Shown: one piece after another, positions 9,251 through 21,463 of the stretch | How positions within the stretch are numbered: position 1 is the first letter of the stretch | How the letters are laid out: each line of letters begins with the position of its first letter | NCBI RefSeq assembly: GCF_002294725.1 | Contig: NZ_NSFT01000001.1 | Span: 744,001-808,000 of the forward strand | Direction of reading: 5' to 3' | DNA: 64,000 nt | From: Mesorhizobium sp. WSM4313 | GTDB taxonomy: Bacteria > Pseudomonadota > Alphaproteobacteria > Rhizobiales > Rhizobiaceae | Notes under the pieces: generated by a model | The model's database searches: none | Told to the model about the DNA's origin: nothing | Seen by the model: the letters and a program-made list of their open reading frames with translations, nothing else | Made by a program: the position numbers and the translations under genes

Positions 9251-10261
9251 CTATCCGTTCGAAATCTCGATGAGCTTGTCGAGCACCGCAAGCGCGCGGC
9301 CGCTGTCGATCGCTTGCGCCGCCGCCGCGATGCCGTCGGCCAGCGTCGTCACCTTGCCGGCCACAACCAGCCCGGCGCCGGCATTCATCAGCACCGTATC
9401 GCGATAGGCGCCGGCGGCTCCGCCAAGCATATCGCGCAATTCCTTGGCGTTGTAGGCCGCGTCGCCGCCGCGCAGCTCTTCCTTTGTGTGCCGCTTCAAG
9501 CCAACGGCTTCCGGCGTCAAGGTAAAGCTGCGAATCTCGCCGCCGGCGAGCTCCGCCACCTGGGTTTCGCCGGTGGTGGTGATCTCGTCATAGCCGTCGC
9601 CATGGACGACCCAGGCGTGATCGGCGCCCAGCGCCTTGAGCGTCTCGGCCACGGGCATGATCCACTCCGGCAGGAAGACGCCGACCATCTGGCGGCTGAC
9701 GCCGGCAGGGTTCGACAGCGGTCCGAGCAGGTTGAAGATGGTGCGCGTGCCGAGCTCGACGCGGGTCGGCCCGACATGCTTCATCGCCGGATGATGCGCC
9801 GGCGCGAACATGAAGCCGACGCCGGCCTCATGGATGCAGCGTCCGATCGTCTCCGGCGGGATGTCTATTCTAACGCCCAGCGCCGTCAGCACATCGGCGG
9901 AGCCGGTCAGCGAGGACAGGCCGCGATTGCCATGCTTGGCGACCGGCACGCCGGCCGCGGCAATGACGAAGGCCGAAGCGGTCGAGATGTTGACCGAATG
10001 CGAATTGTCGCCGCCGGTGCCGACGATGTCGATGGCGCCTTGCGGCGCCTCGACGCGCAGCATCTTGGCGCGCATCGTGGCGACCGCGCCGGAAATCTCG
10101 CCCACCGTCTCGCCGCGCACGCGCAGCGCCATCAGGAAGCCGCCGATCTGGCCGGGCGTCGCGTCGCCCGACATGATGATGTCGAACGCCTCGCGCGCCT
10201 CCTCGAAGGAAAGCGCGGTGCCCGATGCGACCTTGGCTATGTGTGTCTTGAGAGCGCTCAT
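9251..10261 (-). CDS. trpD: Anthranilate phosphoribosyltransferase
   Basis: Transfers phosphoribose from PRPP to anthranilate, the second committed step of tryptophan synthesis. 336 residues. The PRPP-binding glycine loop is [20 protein letters not shown], followed by [21 protein letters not shown] and the [13 protein letters not shown] segment. Its ATG overlaps the end of the upstream foldase gene by 4 bp (ATGA), suggesting coupling. No trpE or trpG is in the window, in line with the split trp genes of rhizobia. Confidence 0.97.
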   Translation of the reverse strand: MSALKTHIAKVASGTALSFEEAREAFDIIMSGDATPGQIGGFLMALRVRGETVGEISGAVATMRAKMLRVEAPQGAIDIVGTGGDNSHSVNISTASAFVIAAAGVPVAKHGNRGLSSLTGSADVLTALGVRIDIPPETIGRCIHEAGVGFMFAPAHHPAMKHVGPTRVELGTRTIFNLLGPLSNPAGVSRQMVGVFLPEWIMPVAETLKALGADHAWVVHGDGYDEITTTGETQVAELAGGEIRSFTLTPEAVGLKRHTKEELRGGDAAYNAKELRDMLGGAAGAYRDTVLMNAGAGLVVAGKVTTLADGIAAAAQAIDSGRALAVLDKLIEISNG

Positions 10262-12153
10262 CGTGTCTGTGCTTGCGAAACCGCGTTCGGATCGATGCGA
10301 ACGTCATATTGCGACTGCAACTGCGCCACCAGCTGGTCGAGCAGATCGTCGGACATGCCGGCGCCGAAGGATTTCTGCGCGTCGTCCGGCACCGCGCTGC
10401 CATCGGCGCCTGCCGGCTCGAAGACCTCGGCGACCTTGAACAGGATCTGGCCGTCGCCGGTGGGCGAGGGGATCAAACCGGTACCGCCTTCGCCGACGCC
10501 GAACATGGCCGCGGCGCCTTCCTTGCCGAAATCGGCATCGTCGGCTTCGCGCTTCAGGCCGCGCTTGGTCTGCTTGTCAAGCTTGAGCTCGCCGGCGATG
10601 ACGTCGAGCGCGGTGCCTGCCTTGAGGCGCTTCTCCAGCTCCTGAGCCTTGGCGTCGAGCCGCTTGTTGGTCTCGGCCTCCGTCCAGTCGGCGACGACCT
10701 TCTTGCGGACCTCATCCAGCGTGCGGTCGCGCGCCGGCGTGACCGACTGCACTTCGTAGAAGACGAAACCGTTGCCGGCAGTCGTCAGGCCTTCGTTCTC
10801 GGTATTGGGCTCCGCCGCGAACACCGACTTGATCAGCTCGACCGATTCCGGCAGGTCGTTGACGATCGTGCCGTCCGGCCGCTGGCCGGTACGGTCGATG
10901 GCGTCGATGGTGACGACCTTGAGCTTCAACTTCTCGGCGGCCTGGGCCAGCGAGGCGCCCGAGGCGCGGGTGTCCTCGTAGCTGTCATGCACATCGAGCA
11001 GGATGCGGCTTGCCTCGCCAAGCGCCAGGTCCTTGCGGATCTGGCCGGACACTTCCGAAAGCGGCTTGACCACCTGCGGCTTGATCTCGGTGACGCGCAA
11101 GAGCACGGGACCGAAGGCGCCCTGGACGACCTGGCTCACCTCGTTGGCATTGAGCGAGAAGGCGGCATCGGCCACCGCCTTGTCGGCGATCTTGTCCTTG
11201 GCCAGCGTGCCGAGCAGCGTGTCGGCCTGCGTCTTGCCTTCGGCGGTGACGAGCTTGTCGAAGGTAGCGCCAGCCTTCAGCGAATCCAACGCGGCCTTGG
11301 CCGCATCCGGCGTCTTGAACACCAGCTGCTCGATGGTGCGCATCTCGGGCGTCGTGTAGCGCGCGATGTTCTTGTTGTAGTCCTCGCTGATCTGCTGGTC
11401 TGTCACCGCGGACGGATCCATGATGTCCTGCGGCTCCAGCCGGACATAGGAGAACTTGCGGTATTCCGGCGCGGCATAGTTCTTCTTGTTGGCGTCGAAA
11501 TAGGTTTTGAGGGCGCTGTCGGACGGCGCCTCGATCGGCTGCACCAGCGTCTTGGGCAGCACGACATAGTCGATCGTGCGATCCTCGCCGCGATAGAGAG
11601 AGACCGCCTTCAGGAAGGTCTGCGGCACCTTGAGGCCGTCGGAGATCGCCTCGACGATCTGCTGGCGCACGGCCACCTGCGAGCGATTCCTGAGATAGTC
11701 CTCGGGCCGCATGCCGAGCTGGCGCAGCAGATACTCGAAGGTGCGGCGATCGAATTGGCCGCCGGGGCCCTTGAAGGCCGGATCCTCGCGCGTCAGTTCG
11801 GCCAACCGATCCTTGGAGAGGCCGAGCCCCAGCTTGCGCGCCTGTTCGTCGAGCACGGCGCCCGAAACGAGCTGCGCCAGCACCTGATTGTCGACACCGA
11901 GCAGCTTGGCCTGTTCGTGGGTGACGCGCTGGCCATATTGCTGCGACAGAAGGCTGAGCTGGCGGTCGTAAGCGAGGCGGTACTCGTTGATCGAGACCTC
12001 CGTGCCGCCGGCCGTGATCACCGCGTGATGGCCGCCCAGCACGCCACCCACCATGCGCGTGGTCGCGCCCCAGGCGAGGAAACTCACCACCAGCAAGGAC
12101 AGCAACGCCTTCGCGACCCAGGTGCCTGCCGCGCTTCTCAATATACCAAGCAT
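10258..12153 (-). CDS. PpiD/SurA-like periplasmic peptidyl-prolyl isomerase (foldase)
   Basis: Probably helps newly exported proteins fold in the periplasm. The 631 residues begin with a short cytoplasmic stretch and a single membrane anchor ([18 protein letters not shown], about residues 13-30). A SurA-N-like chaperone region follows (about 40-170, with [17 protein letters not shown]), then a parvulin-type domain (about 255-345) and a second chaperone-like region to the C-terminus. This architecture matches PpiD, and the length is close to E. coli PpiD (623). Parvulin motifs look weak, so isomerase activity is uncertain. It is the first gene of the run to trpD and is divergent from tpiA. Confidence 0.88.
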   Translation of the reverse strand: MLGILRSAAGTWVAKALLSLLVVSFLAWGATTRMVGGVLGGHHAVITAGGTEVSINEYRLAYDRQLSLLSQQYGQRVTHEQAKLLGVDNQVLAQLVSGAVLDEQARKLGLGLSKDRLAELTREDPAFKGPGGQFDRRTFEYLLRQLGMRPEDYLRNRSQVAVRQQIVEAISDGLKVPQTFLKAVSLYRGEDRTIDYVVLPKTLVQPIEAPSDSALKTYFDANKKNYAAPEYRKFSYVRLEPQDIMDPSAVTDQQISEDYNKNIARYTTPEMRTIEQLVFKTPDAAKAALDSLKAGATFDKLVTAEGKTQADTLLGTLAKDKIADKAVADAAFSLNANEVSQVVQGAFGPVLLRVTEIKPQVVKPLSEVSGQIRKDLALGEASRILLDVHDSYEDTRASGASLAQAAEKLKLKVVTIDAIDRTGQRPDGTIVNDLPESVELIKSVFAAEPNTENEGLTTAGNGFVFYEVQSVTPARDRTLDEVRKKVVADWTEAETNKRLDAKAQELEKRLKAGTALDVIAGELKLDKQTKRGLKREADDADFGKEGAAAMFGVGEGGTGLIPSPTGDGQILFKVAEVFEPAGADGSAVPDDAQKSFGAGMSDDLLDQLVAQLQSQYDVRIDPNAVSQAQTR

Positions 12154-12296
12154 GCATACTTCCGATTTTTGCGCATTTTCGCGTGCGCCGAGTCTGAAAC
12201 AAGCGCAATAGCGCCCTTCCGGTCCACTGTCGATTGCTTTGTGACCTGATTTTGGTAGTGAGGGCGCTGCTTAATGTCGCTCGGAGAACGCGCCCC

Positions 12297-13064
12297 ATGA
12301 CCCCTGGAATCCGCCCGCTTGTCGCCGGCAACTGGAAAATGAACGGCACCAGCGCCTCGCTCAACGAGCTGCGGTCGATAGGCAACGGGTTCATGAGCGG
12401 GCTCGACGCGGAGACCGAAGCGGTCGTGTGCGTGCCGGCGACCTTGCTGCAGCGCGCCGCCGAGATCCTGTCGCGCACGCCGGTGCGTGCCGGTGGAGAG
12501 GATTGCCATCCCAAGGAGAGCGGCGCCTTCACGGGCGAGATTTCGGCCGAGATGCTCAAGGATGCCGGCGCAAGCCACGTCATCGTCGGTCATTCCGAGC
12601 GCCGCGAGCTGTTCGGCGACGACGATGCAATAGTCCATGCCAAGGCGTCGGCGGCCTGGCGGGCAGGGCTGGTGGCCATCATCTGCATCGGCGAGACGCG
12701 CGCCGAGCGGGAGGCGGGCGCCACGCTTGATGTCCTGTCGCGCCAGCTTGACGGTTCCGTGCCGGCGAGCGCCACCGCCGCCAACACCATCATCGCCTAC
12801 GAGCCGGTCTGGGCGATCGGCACCGGCCTGACGCCGACCGCCGCCGATGTCGCCGAGGCGCATGCGCATATCCGGGGCAAGCTGACCGCGCTGCTCGGCG
12901 ATGCCGCGGCCAGGACGCGCATTCTTTACGGCGGCTCGGTCAAGCCTTCCAACGCGGTGGAACTGCTCGGCGTCGACAATGTCGACGGCGCGCTGGTCGG
13001 CGGCGCCAGCCTGAAGGCAGCCGACTTCCTGGCCATAGCGGAAGCTTATATGAACATGGCTTAG
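12297..13064 (+). CDS. tpiA: Triose-phosphate isomerase
   Basis: Interconverts glyceraldehyde-3-phosphate and dihydroxyacetone phosphate. 255 residues from the ATG at 12297, giving [17 protein letters not shown]; the frame is open 63 bp further upstream but that part is not conserved in character. Catalytic residues are visible: Lys in NWKMN, His in [10 protein letters not shown], and Glu in [11 protein letters not shown], plus the phosphate-binding YGGSVKPSN. The stop is followed 3 bp later by the first copy of a long palindromic repeat. Confidence 0.97.
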   Translation: MTPGIRPLVAGNWKMNGTSASLNELRSIGNGFMSGLDAETEAVVCVPATLLQRAAEILSRTPVRAGGEDCHPKESGAFTGEISAEMLKDAGASHVIVGHSERRELFGDDDAIVHAKASAAWRAGLVAIICIGETRAEREAGATLDVLSRQLDGSVPASATAANTIIAYEPVWAIGTGLTPTAADVAEAHAHIRGKLTALLGDAAARTRILYGGSVKPSNAVELLGVDNVDGALVGGASLKAADFLAIAEAYMNMA

Positions 13065-13067
13065 CCT

Positions 13068-13200
13068 GCGTTGATATTCAGGTGATGCCGGCCTGCGAAC
13101 GATGGTTTCCTGCGCTTCCGGTGCTCACGTACTTTAGTACGCTCCGCTCCGGTTCTCGGAAACCACCGTTCTCGGCTCGGCCTGACCTGAATCTCAACAC
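13068..13200. repeat. Long imperfect palindrome, copy 1 (after tpiA)
   Basis: About 133 bp. The left arm (GCGTTGATATTCAGGTGATG...) pairs with the right arm reversed (GTGTTGAGATTCAGGTCAGG...), with the centre around GTACTTTAGTAC (13131-13142) flanked by GGTGCTCAC and GCTCCGCTCCGG. Copies 2 and 3 at 17002-17141 and 45366-45508 share the core CTGCGCTTCCGGTGCTCACG and both arm ends. It may end transcription in both directions. Confidence 0.85.
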
Positions 13201-13365
13201 ACCCTAGCCGTCTCCCGGGCTCGCGTGGGCTAAATCGTTGTAATGGCCGCATTGGTTCCCATATTCCCGGCCACGGGCTTGGAAATGCCGCCAAAGCATT
13301 GTAAGGAGCCGCCTCCAAATCATCGGTCGTATGCGCGCTCGCGCAAGGCCTCGCCAGGATAAATT

Positions 13366-13878
13366 ATGGAAACCGTACTGATCGTCGTCCACCTCATGGT
13401 CGTGCTCGCCCTCGTCGGCGTGGTGCTGCTGCAGCGCTCCGAAGGCGGCGGCCTGGGCATCGGCGGCGGTTCCGGTTTCATGACCGCTCGTGGCGCCGCC
13501 AACGCGTTGACGCGCGCCACCGCGATCTTGGCGGCAGCCTTCTTCGTGACGTCGCTGGCGCTGTCGATCCTTGCCCGCTACGGCGAAAAGCCGATCGACA
13601 TCCTCGACCGCCCGGCAACGTCCAGCCAGGGCAACGGCGTGCTCAACCAGCTGCCGGGATCGAACGGACCGGTGGGCAGCTCGCAGCCCGCAGCCCCGGC
13701 CGGCGGCTCTGCTCCCGCGGCTCCGGCTGGCGGTGCGACGAGCACCACGCCGCTTGCCAACGGCGCCACAGCGCCGGCTCCGGCCACAACGCCTGCTCCG
13801 GCGCCCGCGAATCCGAGCACCGCGCCGGCGACCAACGGCGTCACCTTGCCGGTCACCCCTCAGGTTCCGAACCAGTAG
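13366..13878 (+). CDS. secG: Preprotein translocase subunit SecG
   Basis: Small membrane subunit of the SecYEG channel that aids SecA-driven export. 170 residues: two transmembrane helices (about 3-22 and 50-70) linked by the conserved loop LLQRSEGGGLGIGGGSGFM. After residue 80 comes a tail of about 90 residues very rich in Ala, Pro, Gly and Thr, which makes the protein much longer than E. coli SecG (110). Such tails are seen in alphaproteobacterial SecG. The ribosome site AGGA lies 7 nt before the ATG. It sits between tpiA and pyrG, as in relatives. Confidence 0.95.
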   Translation: METVLIVVHLMVVLALVGVVLLQRSEGGGLGIGGGSGFMTARGAANALTRATAILAAAFFVTSLALSILARYGEKPIDILDRPATSSQGNGVLNQLPGSNGPVGSSQPAAPAGGSAPAAPAGGATSTTPLANGATAPAPATTPAPAPANPSTAPATNGVTLPVTPQVPNQ

Positions 13879-14088
13879 CCGGACAAGCACTGCCGCGATC
13901 TGTTGTTCTTTGAACACAGTCGCGGCAAATGCGCGCCCGATCACGAAGATTCAACCGGGCGTGGCGCCTGCCTCAGCTTGAGGCGATGACAGCTAATCGA
14001 TTATAGATTGCGCGCGGCACTTTTGGCGTCCTTGGGGGACGCCGGGCGACGCCGTGGGCAACACGCATTGAACGATCGGATCTTCGCC

Positions 14089-15216
14089 ATGCAGCTTCGC
14101 AGCTTCATCATTTTGGGAGTCTGTGCCGTCCTCGGCATGGGTTCCGCGGCCCTTGCCGGACCGGCAACTAAGGTCTCCTCCCCGTCGGTAGAGAAAACCG
14201 ACGCCATTCCCGTTGCCGCCGCCAAGAGCGACGCATCGCAGCTGAGGCTTCTCAAGAAGAAGAAAAATCCGACCTCGGACGATCTCGCGCAGATCGGCAA
14301 GCTTGAGGCCAAGATCGCTGCCGACAAACAGGCGGCAAACGATAAGGCGCTCGAGGCTCGCAAGATGGCGATGCGCGAGGCCGCCAAGGCCAAGGCTGAC
14401 GCGGCGCGCCAGGAATGGCTCGCCAAGAAGGGCACTGCCGCGCCGGCTGAGGTCGCCGACGCCAAGCCGGCCAAGAAGACCACCAAGATCATCGCGCCGC
14501 TGGACCCGGTCGCGCAGATCATGCCGGTCAAGGCCGAGGAGCCTATCCCGGCTGAGGTCATGAACATCACCGCTACCGGCAACAATGGCGAGTTGCGCAG
14601 TGAGCAGCCCGGCCAGAAGCAGACGAGCAGCGGCGGGCTGTTTGCCGGCCTCTTCGGCGGCGCCCAGGCGACTTCGATCAGCTACCTGCCCGAGACCCGT
14701 GCGCTTGATTCGGCGCTGGCCAAGAAGGCTGCCAAGCGGCCGTTCAAGGTGAAGCCGGAATTCGTGCCGCAGGACGTCACGTTCACCGGTTATGAGCCGG
14801 GCACCATCGTCATCGACACCAGCGCGCGCCGCCTCTACCTCGTCGAGTCGTTTTCCACGGCACGCCGCTATGCCATCGCGGTCGGCCGCGAAGGCCTGCA
14901 GTTCAAGGGCACGGTAGCCGTCGGCGACAAGCAGGAATGGCCGCGCTGGATACCGACGCTCGACATGCAGAAGCGCGAGCCGAAGCATTACGGCCAGTAC
15001 AAGGACGGCATGCCCGGCGGCGGCGAGAACCCGCTCGGCGCGCGTGCCATCTATCTCTATGACGGCAAGAAGGACACGCATCTGCGAATCCACGGCACAA
15101 TCGCGCCGCAGTCGATCGGAACCAGCGCCTCCAATGGCTGCTTCCGCATGATCAACGAGCACGTCATGGACCTCTACAGCCGCGTCAAGATCGGCACGAA
15201 GGTTGTTATTATCTAA
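14089..15216 (+). CDS. L,D-transpeptidase (YkuD family), exported
   Basis: Likely cross-links peptidoglycan (3-3 bonds) or attaches proteins to it in the periplasm. 375 residues from the ATG at 14089, which opens a signal peptide (MQLRSFIILGVCAVLGMGSA then ALAG). Residues about 45-150 are Lys/Ala-rich and probably coiled or wall-binding. The YkuD domain covers about 235-375 and ends with the catalytic motif IHGTIAPQ...SNGCFRM, in which Cys is the nucleophile. A longer frame upstream to 14008 would bury the signal peptide, so it was rejected. A strong terminator follows the stop. No clear partner gene is adjacent. Confidence 0.9.
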   Translation: MQLRSFIILGVCAVLGMGSAALAGPATKVSSPSVEKTDAIPVAAAKSDASQLRLLKKKKNPTSDDLAQIGKLEAKIAADKQAANDKALEARKMAMREAAKAKADAARQEWLAKKGTAAPAEVADAKPAKKTTKIIAPLDPVAQIMPVKAEEPIPAEVMNITATGNNGELRSEQPGQKQTSSGGLFAGLFGGAQATSISYLPETRALDSALAKKAAKRPFKVKPEFVPQDVTFTGYEPGTIVIDTSARRLYLVESFSTARRYAIAVGREGLQFKGTVAVGDKQEWPRWIPTLDMQKREPKHYGQYKDGMPGGGENPLGARAIYLYDGKKDTHLRIHGTIAPQSIGTSASNGCFRMINEHVMDLYSRVKIGTKVVII

Positions 15217-15236
15217 GGCTTTCCGTCAAACTGCCG

Positions 15237-15266
15237 AAAGGGCCGGCATCGCCGGCCCTTTTGTTT
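15237..15266 (+). terminator. Rho-independent terminator after the L,D-transpeptidase gene
   Basis: An 11-bp perfect GC-rich stem, AAAGGGCCGGC (15237-15247) with GCCGGCCCTTT (15251-15261) and a 3-nt loop, is followed by a T-rich tract. It starts 21 bp after the stop codon and precedes pyrG by 108 bp. Confidence 0.9.
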
Positions 15267-15361
15267 TGACTGAATCCAAGCCCGTGCGGGCCTAGGTGCC
15301 ATTTTGGGAAAAAGCCTTCGCGGCGGTTTTTTCTCTGGCGGAATCAATCAGGCCGCGTTAA

Positions 15362-17001
<1,640 letters not shown>

Positions 17002-17002
<1 letters not shown>

Positions 17003-17141
17003 GTGTGCTGATATTCAGGTGAGGCCGGCCTGCAAATGGCGGCTTCCTGCGCTTCCGGTGCTCACGTACGAAAAGTACGCTCCGCTCCGGTTCTCGGAAA
17101 CCACCATTTTCGACTCGGCCTGACCTGAATCTCAGCACGCC
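17002..17141. repeat. Long imperfect palindrome, copy 2 (after pyrG)
   Basis: About 140 bp beginning on the last base of the pyrG stop codon. The left end GGTGTGCTGATATTC pairs with the right end GAATCTCAGCACGCC. The central segment is GTACGAAAAGTAC (17067-17079), so the loop has diverged from copy 1 while the arms are kept. Base pairing is retained between the two arms, which suggests the fold matters. Confidence 0.85.
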
Positions 17142-17177
17142 TTGGCTCCGGCCTGCGTGCCAGCTATGCGGACCGTA

Positions 17178-17777
<600 letters not shown>

Positions 17778-17782
17778 TTGTT

Positions 17783-19240
17783 TCAGGCCTTGGCGGTCCT
17801 TGCCCCGGCGCCAAGCGCCATGGTGCGCAGCACGTAGTAGACGGCGCCGGCGATCGCCACGCCGAAGAACCAGCCATAGACGCCCCACCAGGACGGCAGC
17901 CAGTTGGTGAAGTTGGGCAGGATCGAGGAGAAGATGGCGCCGATGCCGGCAGCGATGAAGGCGTTGACATGCCACCCGCTCTGGAAACGGAACTCGCCGT
18001 CTTCGCGATAGAGTGCTTCGACGTCGACTTCGCTTTTGCGGATCAGGTAGTAGTCGACCATCATCACGCCGAAGATCGGTCCCATCGTCGCGCCGATGAC
18101 GTTGACGAAGGAAGCCGCACTGCCTTCCCATGGCGCGAAGGGATAGAGCACCAGCGCGATCAGCGCCGCGATGTAGCCGCCCTTCTTGAAGTCGATCTGG
18201 CGCGGGAAGACGTTGGAGAAATCGAACGCCGGCGAGACGAAGTTCGCCACGACGTTGATGCCCAGCGTCGCCACCGCGAAGGTCAGCGCGGCAAGCGCCG
18301 CCAGGAACCAGCTGTCGAACTTGGCCGAGATCTGGTCGGGATGGAGCAGCACCTCATGGTAGACGTCATAGGCGGCGATCGTGGTGACGCCGGCGACCAG
18401 CGAGAACAGGATGAGGTTGACCGGCAAGCCCCAGATGTTGCCCTTGCGCAGCGCTGCATTGTCCGGCGCGTAACGGGCGAAATCGCAGAAGTTGAGGTAG
18501 AGAGCCGAGAAATAGGTCACCCAGATCGCCGCCACCGCGAACAGCGCGGTCCAGGATCCCGGCTCGCCCGGAACGCCGGCGTCCTTGGTCTTGTCCAGCA
18601 GCACATCCATCGGGATGTCGCTGGTGAAGGCGAAAGTGCCGGACTTCACGCAAAGATAGATGGCCAGGATCAGCATCATGATCCACACGGCCGGGCCGGC
18701 CCAATCCTGGAAGCGACGGACGGTCTCCATGCCCTTCTGGATGATCAGCAACTGCAGCGCCCAGATGATGACGAAGCAGATCACCTCCAGCGTCGAGTGT
18801 CCCAGAAGGTGCGAGCTCTTGTTGAACTCGTCGAACCATTGCAGGCGCGTCAGCAGCGCCACGATCGCGCCCGACGCCGCGGCCGTCTGGGCGCCGTACC
18901 AGAAGCAGGCGACGATCGCCCGCACCAGCGCCGGGACGTTGGCGCCCCAGATGCCGAAGGAGGCGCGGGCAAGCACGGGGTAGGGCACGCCGGTCTTCAC
19001 GCCGGCATAGCCGACCATATTCATCAGCGCATAGATGATCAGCGAGCCGATGCCGATGGCGATGATGAAGTTGACGAAGCCGCCGCAGAACAGAAACAGG
19101 CTTGCCGCCAGGTAGTAGCCCCAGAGGCTATGGACGTCAGAGGTCCAGACGTTGAAGATCGAAAACGGTCCCCAGTTCCTGACCGTTGCGGGAGCCAGAT
19201 CCTCATTGTAGAGGTCAGGCGATGCGCCTTGGATGGTCAT
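17783..19240 (-). CDS. NCS1-family nucleobase:cation symporter
   Basis: Inner-membrane importer of the nucleobase-cation-symport-1 family (substrates include cytosine, uracil, allantoin, hydantoins). 485 residues from the ATG at 19240 (MTIQGASPDLYNEDLAPATV); an upstream extension to 19357 was rejected. The N-terminal signature LYNEDLAPATVRNWGPFSIFNVW, the GVPYPVLARASFGIWGANVPALVRAI segment and about 12 hydrophobic helices are typical. The substrate cannot be read: no hydantoinase, deaminase or purine gene is adjacent. It converges with DUF1697 across the heptamer hairpin. Confidence 0.9.
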   Translation of the reverse strand: MTIQGASPDLYNEDLAPATVRNWGPFSIFNVWTSDVHSLWGYYLAASLFLFCGGFVNFIIAIGIGSLIIYALMNMVGYAGVKTGVPYPVLARASFGIWGANVPALVRAIVACFWYGAQTAAASGAIVALLTRLQWFDEFNKSSHLLGHSTLEVICFVIIWALQLLIIQKGMETVRRFQDWAGPAVWIMMLILAIYLCVKSGTFAFTSDIPMDVLLDKTKDAGVPGEPGSWTALFAVAAIWVTYFSALYLNFCDFARYAPDNAALRKGNIWGLPVNLILFSLVAGVTTIAAYDVYHEVLLHPDQISAKFDSWFLAALAALTFAVATLGINVVANFVSPAFDFSNVFPRQIDFKKGGYIAALIALVLYPFAPWEGSAASFVNVIGATMGPIFGVMMVDYYLIRKSEVDVEALYREDGEFRFQSGWHVNAFIAAGIGAIFSSILPNFTNWLPSWWGVYGWFFGVAIAGAVYYVLRTMALGAGARTAKA

Positions 19241-19477
19241 TGCAAGTGTTCCCCTTTTTGCAAAACGCGCCCTCACGCGGTGACCGCGGAGGTTAAGCCT
19301 GACGCAGAGTAACCGGCAAGCAACCCATTTGCCGGCTTTCGCCTTAAAGATATTCAATGAGAATCGCCGTTATCCGGCGGCTCCAGGCCTGCATTGGCTG
19401 AGTCGCCAATTGATTTTCGCGCATGTCAGGCGCGGGCCCGCGTTTCGAACTTTTTCCATCGGCAACCAAATTTGTTT

Positions 19478-19502
19478 GGAACCGATTCGCGGGACGTGCG
19501 TT
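19478..19502 (+). promoter_or_regulatory. Predicted EcfG (general stress sigma factor) promoter
   Basis: GGAAC (19478-19482), 16-bp spacer, CGTT (19499-19502): an exact match to the alphaproteobacterial EcfG consensus GGAAC-N16/17-CGTT. It lies 42 bp upstream of the DUF982 start codon, a sensible distance. Function is inferred. Confidence 0.65.
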
Positions 19503-19544
19503 TATTGCGGTTCGACTGCGCTGCGGTCGACCGGGAGGATAATT

Positions 19545-19847
19545 ATGGATCGCTTGCATTTCTTTACCCCAGTGCGAATTGCGCGTGGGCAGGGATACCC
19601 TGTGGAGGAAGTCGATAGCGTCTCCGAGGCGATGGTGTTCCTGCGGAAGTGGCCAACGGGACGGCGCGGCCCGGTTTATCAATGCGCCCTGAATTGCTGT
19701 GCGGCGGCACTGTCGGGCAAGATGTCGGCCGAGGAAGCGCGCAAAGCCTTTGTCGGCTTTGCCCGCATCACCCGGCTGCTCGACGACGACATGGCGCTGC
19801 CGCTGGGCGGCGCATCGATGGACAATGTCCACGCCCTGAGGCGCTAG
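19545..19847 (+). CDS. DUF982 domain protein
   Basis: Small cytoplasmic protein of 100 residues, function unknown. GGGAGG lies 7 nt before the ATG. It shows the DUF982 pattern: VEEVDSVSEAMVFLRKWPTGRRGPVYQCALNCCAAALSG split around residues 18-56, then SAEEARKAFVGFARITRLL. The family is largely confined to rhizobia and is often present in many copies. The EcfG-type promoter just upstream suggests expression in general stress or stationary phase. It converges with the secretion adaptor gene. The rest of the 304-bp gap before it holds only that promoter and an inverted repeat CCAAATTTGTTTGG around 19467. Confidence 0.85.
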   Translation: MDRLHFFTPVRIARGQGYPVEEVDSVSEAMVFLRKWPTGRRGPVYQCALNCCAAALSGKMSAEEARKAFVGFARITRLLDDDMALPLGGASMDNVHALRR

Positions 19848-19930
19848 CGCCGTCACGCCCCCGCGGCTGCGGTGACAGATGCGACGATGAGGCGTCGGCT
19901 TATGGTCGACGTCGCTGTGCTGTCGTCGGC

Positions 19931-21460
19931 TCAGTTTTCCTTGAAAGAGCGTGTGAGCGAAGCCTGCACCGGGGCCAGCATATAGTCGAGCAAAGTGTGC
20001 TCTCCCGTCAGGATCATGACCTCCGCCGGCATGCCGGGCGACAAGTGCACGTCATGCAGCTCTGCGAGATCGGCGGTGTCGACTTTGACCTTGGCGAGGA
20101 AATAAGGCTCGCCGGTCTTTTCGTCCGTCAGCCGGTCGGCCGACACCGATGTGAGCAGGCCATGGATTTGCGGCAGATGCCGGCTCGGATAGGCCGACAA
20201 CACCACGCGAGCCGGCATGTCAGGATGTACCACGTCGATATCCGCCGGTTTGATGCGTGAATCGATGACCAGATTGGGCTCGTTGGGAACGATATCAAGC
20301 AGCGCCTGGCCGCTTGCGATCACGCCCGATTCGGTCGTTATGCGCAGGTTCATCACCGTTCCGGCGATTGGTGCGACAATGTCGGTCCTGGCCAGCACAT
20401 CCTGGCGCGAAGGTAATTGGCTGCGCAGTTCAGCCAGGTCCCCTCGCACTTTTGCGAGATCCTCATTGGCGCTCTCGCTGTCTTGTTGGCGCAGGTTGAG
20501 GAGCTGGAACTCGGTCTCGCCGATCTGCTGGTCGTTATGTGCCACTTGCGCGCGGTTCGACGCCTGATTGGCGCGGATCTCGGCCTGGGACCGCTGCAGC
20601 GCCAGTATCCGCGGCAGCCGCTCCAGTCCCTGTTTGTACATTTCCTGCGCTGAGGCGATCTCCTGGTCGATCAGCCTGAGCTGCTCGGCCTCGGCGGCAA
20701 TCACCTCCCTCGATCCTGTACTTTGCTCCTGGATTTGCGCGATGCGCTTGTTGAGGATTTGCGTGCGCCCCGCACGGGTCGCCAGGCGGCTGTCGAGCAG
20801 CGCCTGTTCCTCGGCGACCACCTTTCGCGCCGTCTCGCTGTCGATCGATGTCAGCTCCTTGGGGAAGGTGATACGGTCCTGCCCGGCAAGCTCCGCGACC
20901 AGGCGCGCTTCGGTCGCCAGCAGTCGGATATAGTGGCCTTGCAACTCGTCATAGCGACCTTGGGCGTCGGTCGTCTTCAGGCTGATCAGCACCTGGCCGG
21001 CGCTCACCTTGTCGCCTTCCTTTACGTGGATCGCGCCGATGATGCCGCCCTCCAGATGCTGGACGGTCTTGCGATAGCCCTCGGGGCTGACAACGCCGTT
21101 GGCGACGACGGCGCTTGCCAGAAGGGCGACGCTTGACCACGCGGCGGTGCCGCCCACGAAGACGATCACCGACACATAGCCCAGCATGCGCGCTGGCCGC
21201 GTCCGTTGGTTCAGGTCGCGGCCGCTGGCGCGGAGGGCAGGTGACCGCCGCCGGACCAAGCCTGAAACCAGCAGCAGGACGAGCACGCCGGCGGCCGCAA
21301 TCATCGTGACGCGCGTCGGCTGGTTCAGGCCGCTGAACGAAATCGATGCCGCGGCGACCAGATCGCCTGCGGAAATGGACAGTCTGTCCGCCAACGCGCC
21401 CAAGCTATCCATCAGCCTGTCCAGCATCGTCGAGAAGTCGCCAAATCGATCACCGCCCAT
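19931..21460 (-). CDS. Type I secretion membrane fusion (HlyD-family) adaptor
   Basis: Periplasmic adaptor joining an ABC exporter to a TolC-type outer-membrane channel. 509 residues. Two hydrophobic segments (about 52-70 and 92-118) precede the lipoyl half-motif GVVSPEGYRKTVQHLEGGIIGAIHVKEG (first half of a biotinyl-lipoyl fold, about 122-150), a long coiled coil rich in Gln/Glu/Ala (about 165-370), and the closing beta-barrel with PIAGTVMNL. The family usually has one transmembrane helix near residue 20; the extra N-terminal 90 residues are unusual. It starts 3 bp after the ABC gene, so the two are one operon. No TolC-like gene is nearby. Confidence 0.9.
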   Translation of the reverse strand: MGGDRFGDFSTMLDRLMDSLGALADRLSISAGDLVAAASISFSGLNQPTRVTMIAAAGVLVLLLVSGLVRRRSPALRASGRDLNQRTRPARMLGYVSVIVFVGGTAAWSSVALLASAVVANGVVSPEGYRKTVQHLEGGIIGAIHVKEGDKVSAGQVLISLKTTDAQGRYDELQGHYIRLLATEARLVAELAGQDRITFPKELTSIDSETARKVVAEEQALLDSRLATRAGRTQILNKRIAQIQEQSTGSREVIAAEAEQLRLIDQEIASAQEMYKQGLERLPRILALQRSQAEIRANQASNRAQVAHNDQQIGETEFQLLNLRQQDSESANEDLAKVRGDLAELRSQLPSRQDVLARTDIVAPIAGTVMNLRITTESGVIASGQALLDIVPNEPNLVIDSRIKPADIDVVHPDMPARVVLSAYPSRHLPQIHGLLTSVSADRLTDEKTGEPYFLAKVKVDTADLAELHDVHLSPGMPAEVMILTGEHTLLDYMLAPVQASLTRSFKEN

Positions 21461-21463
21461 GGC

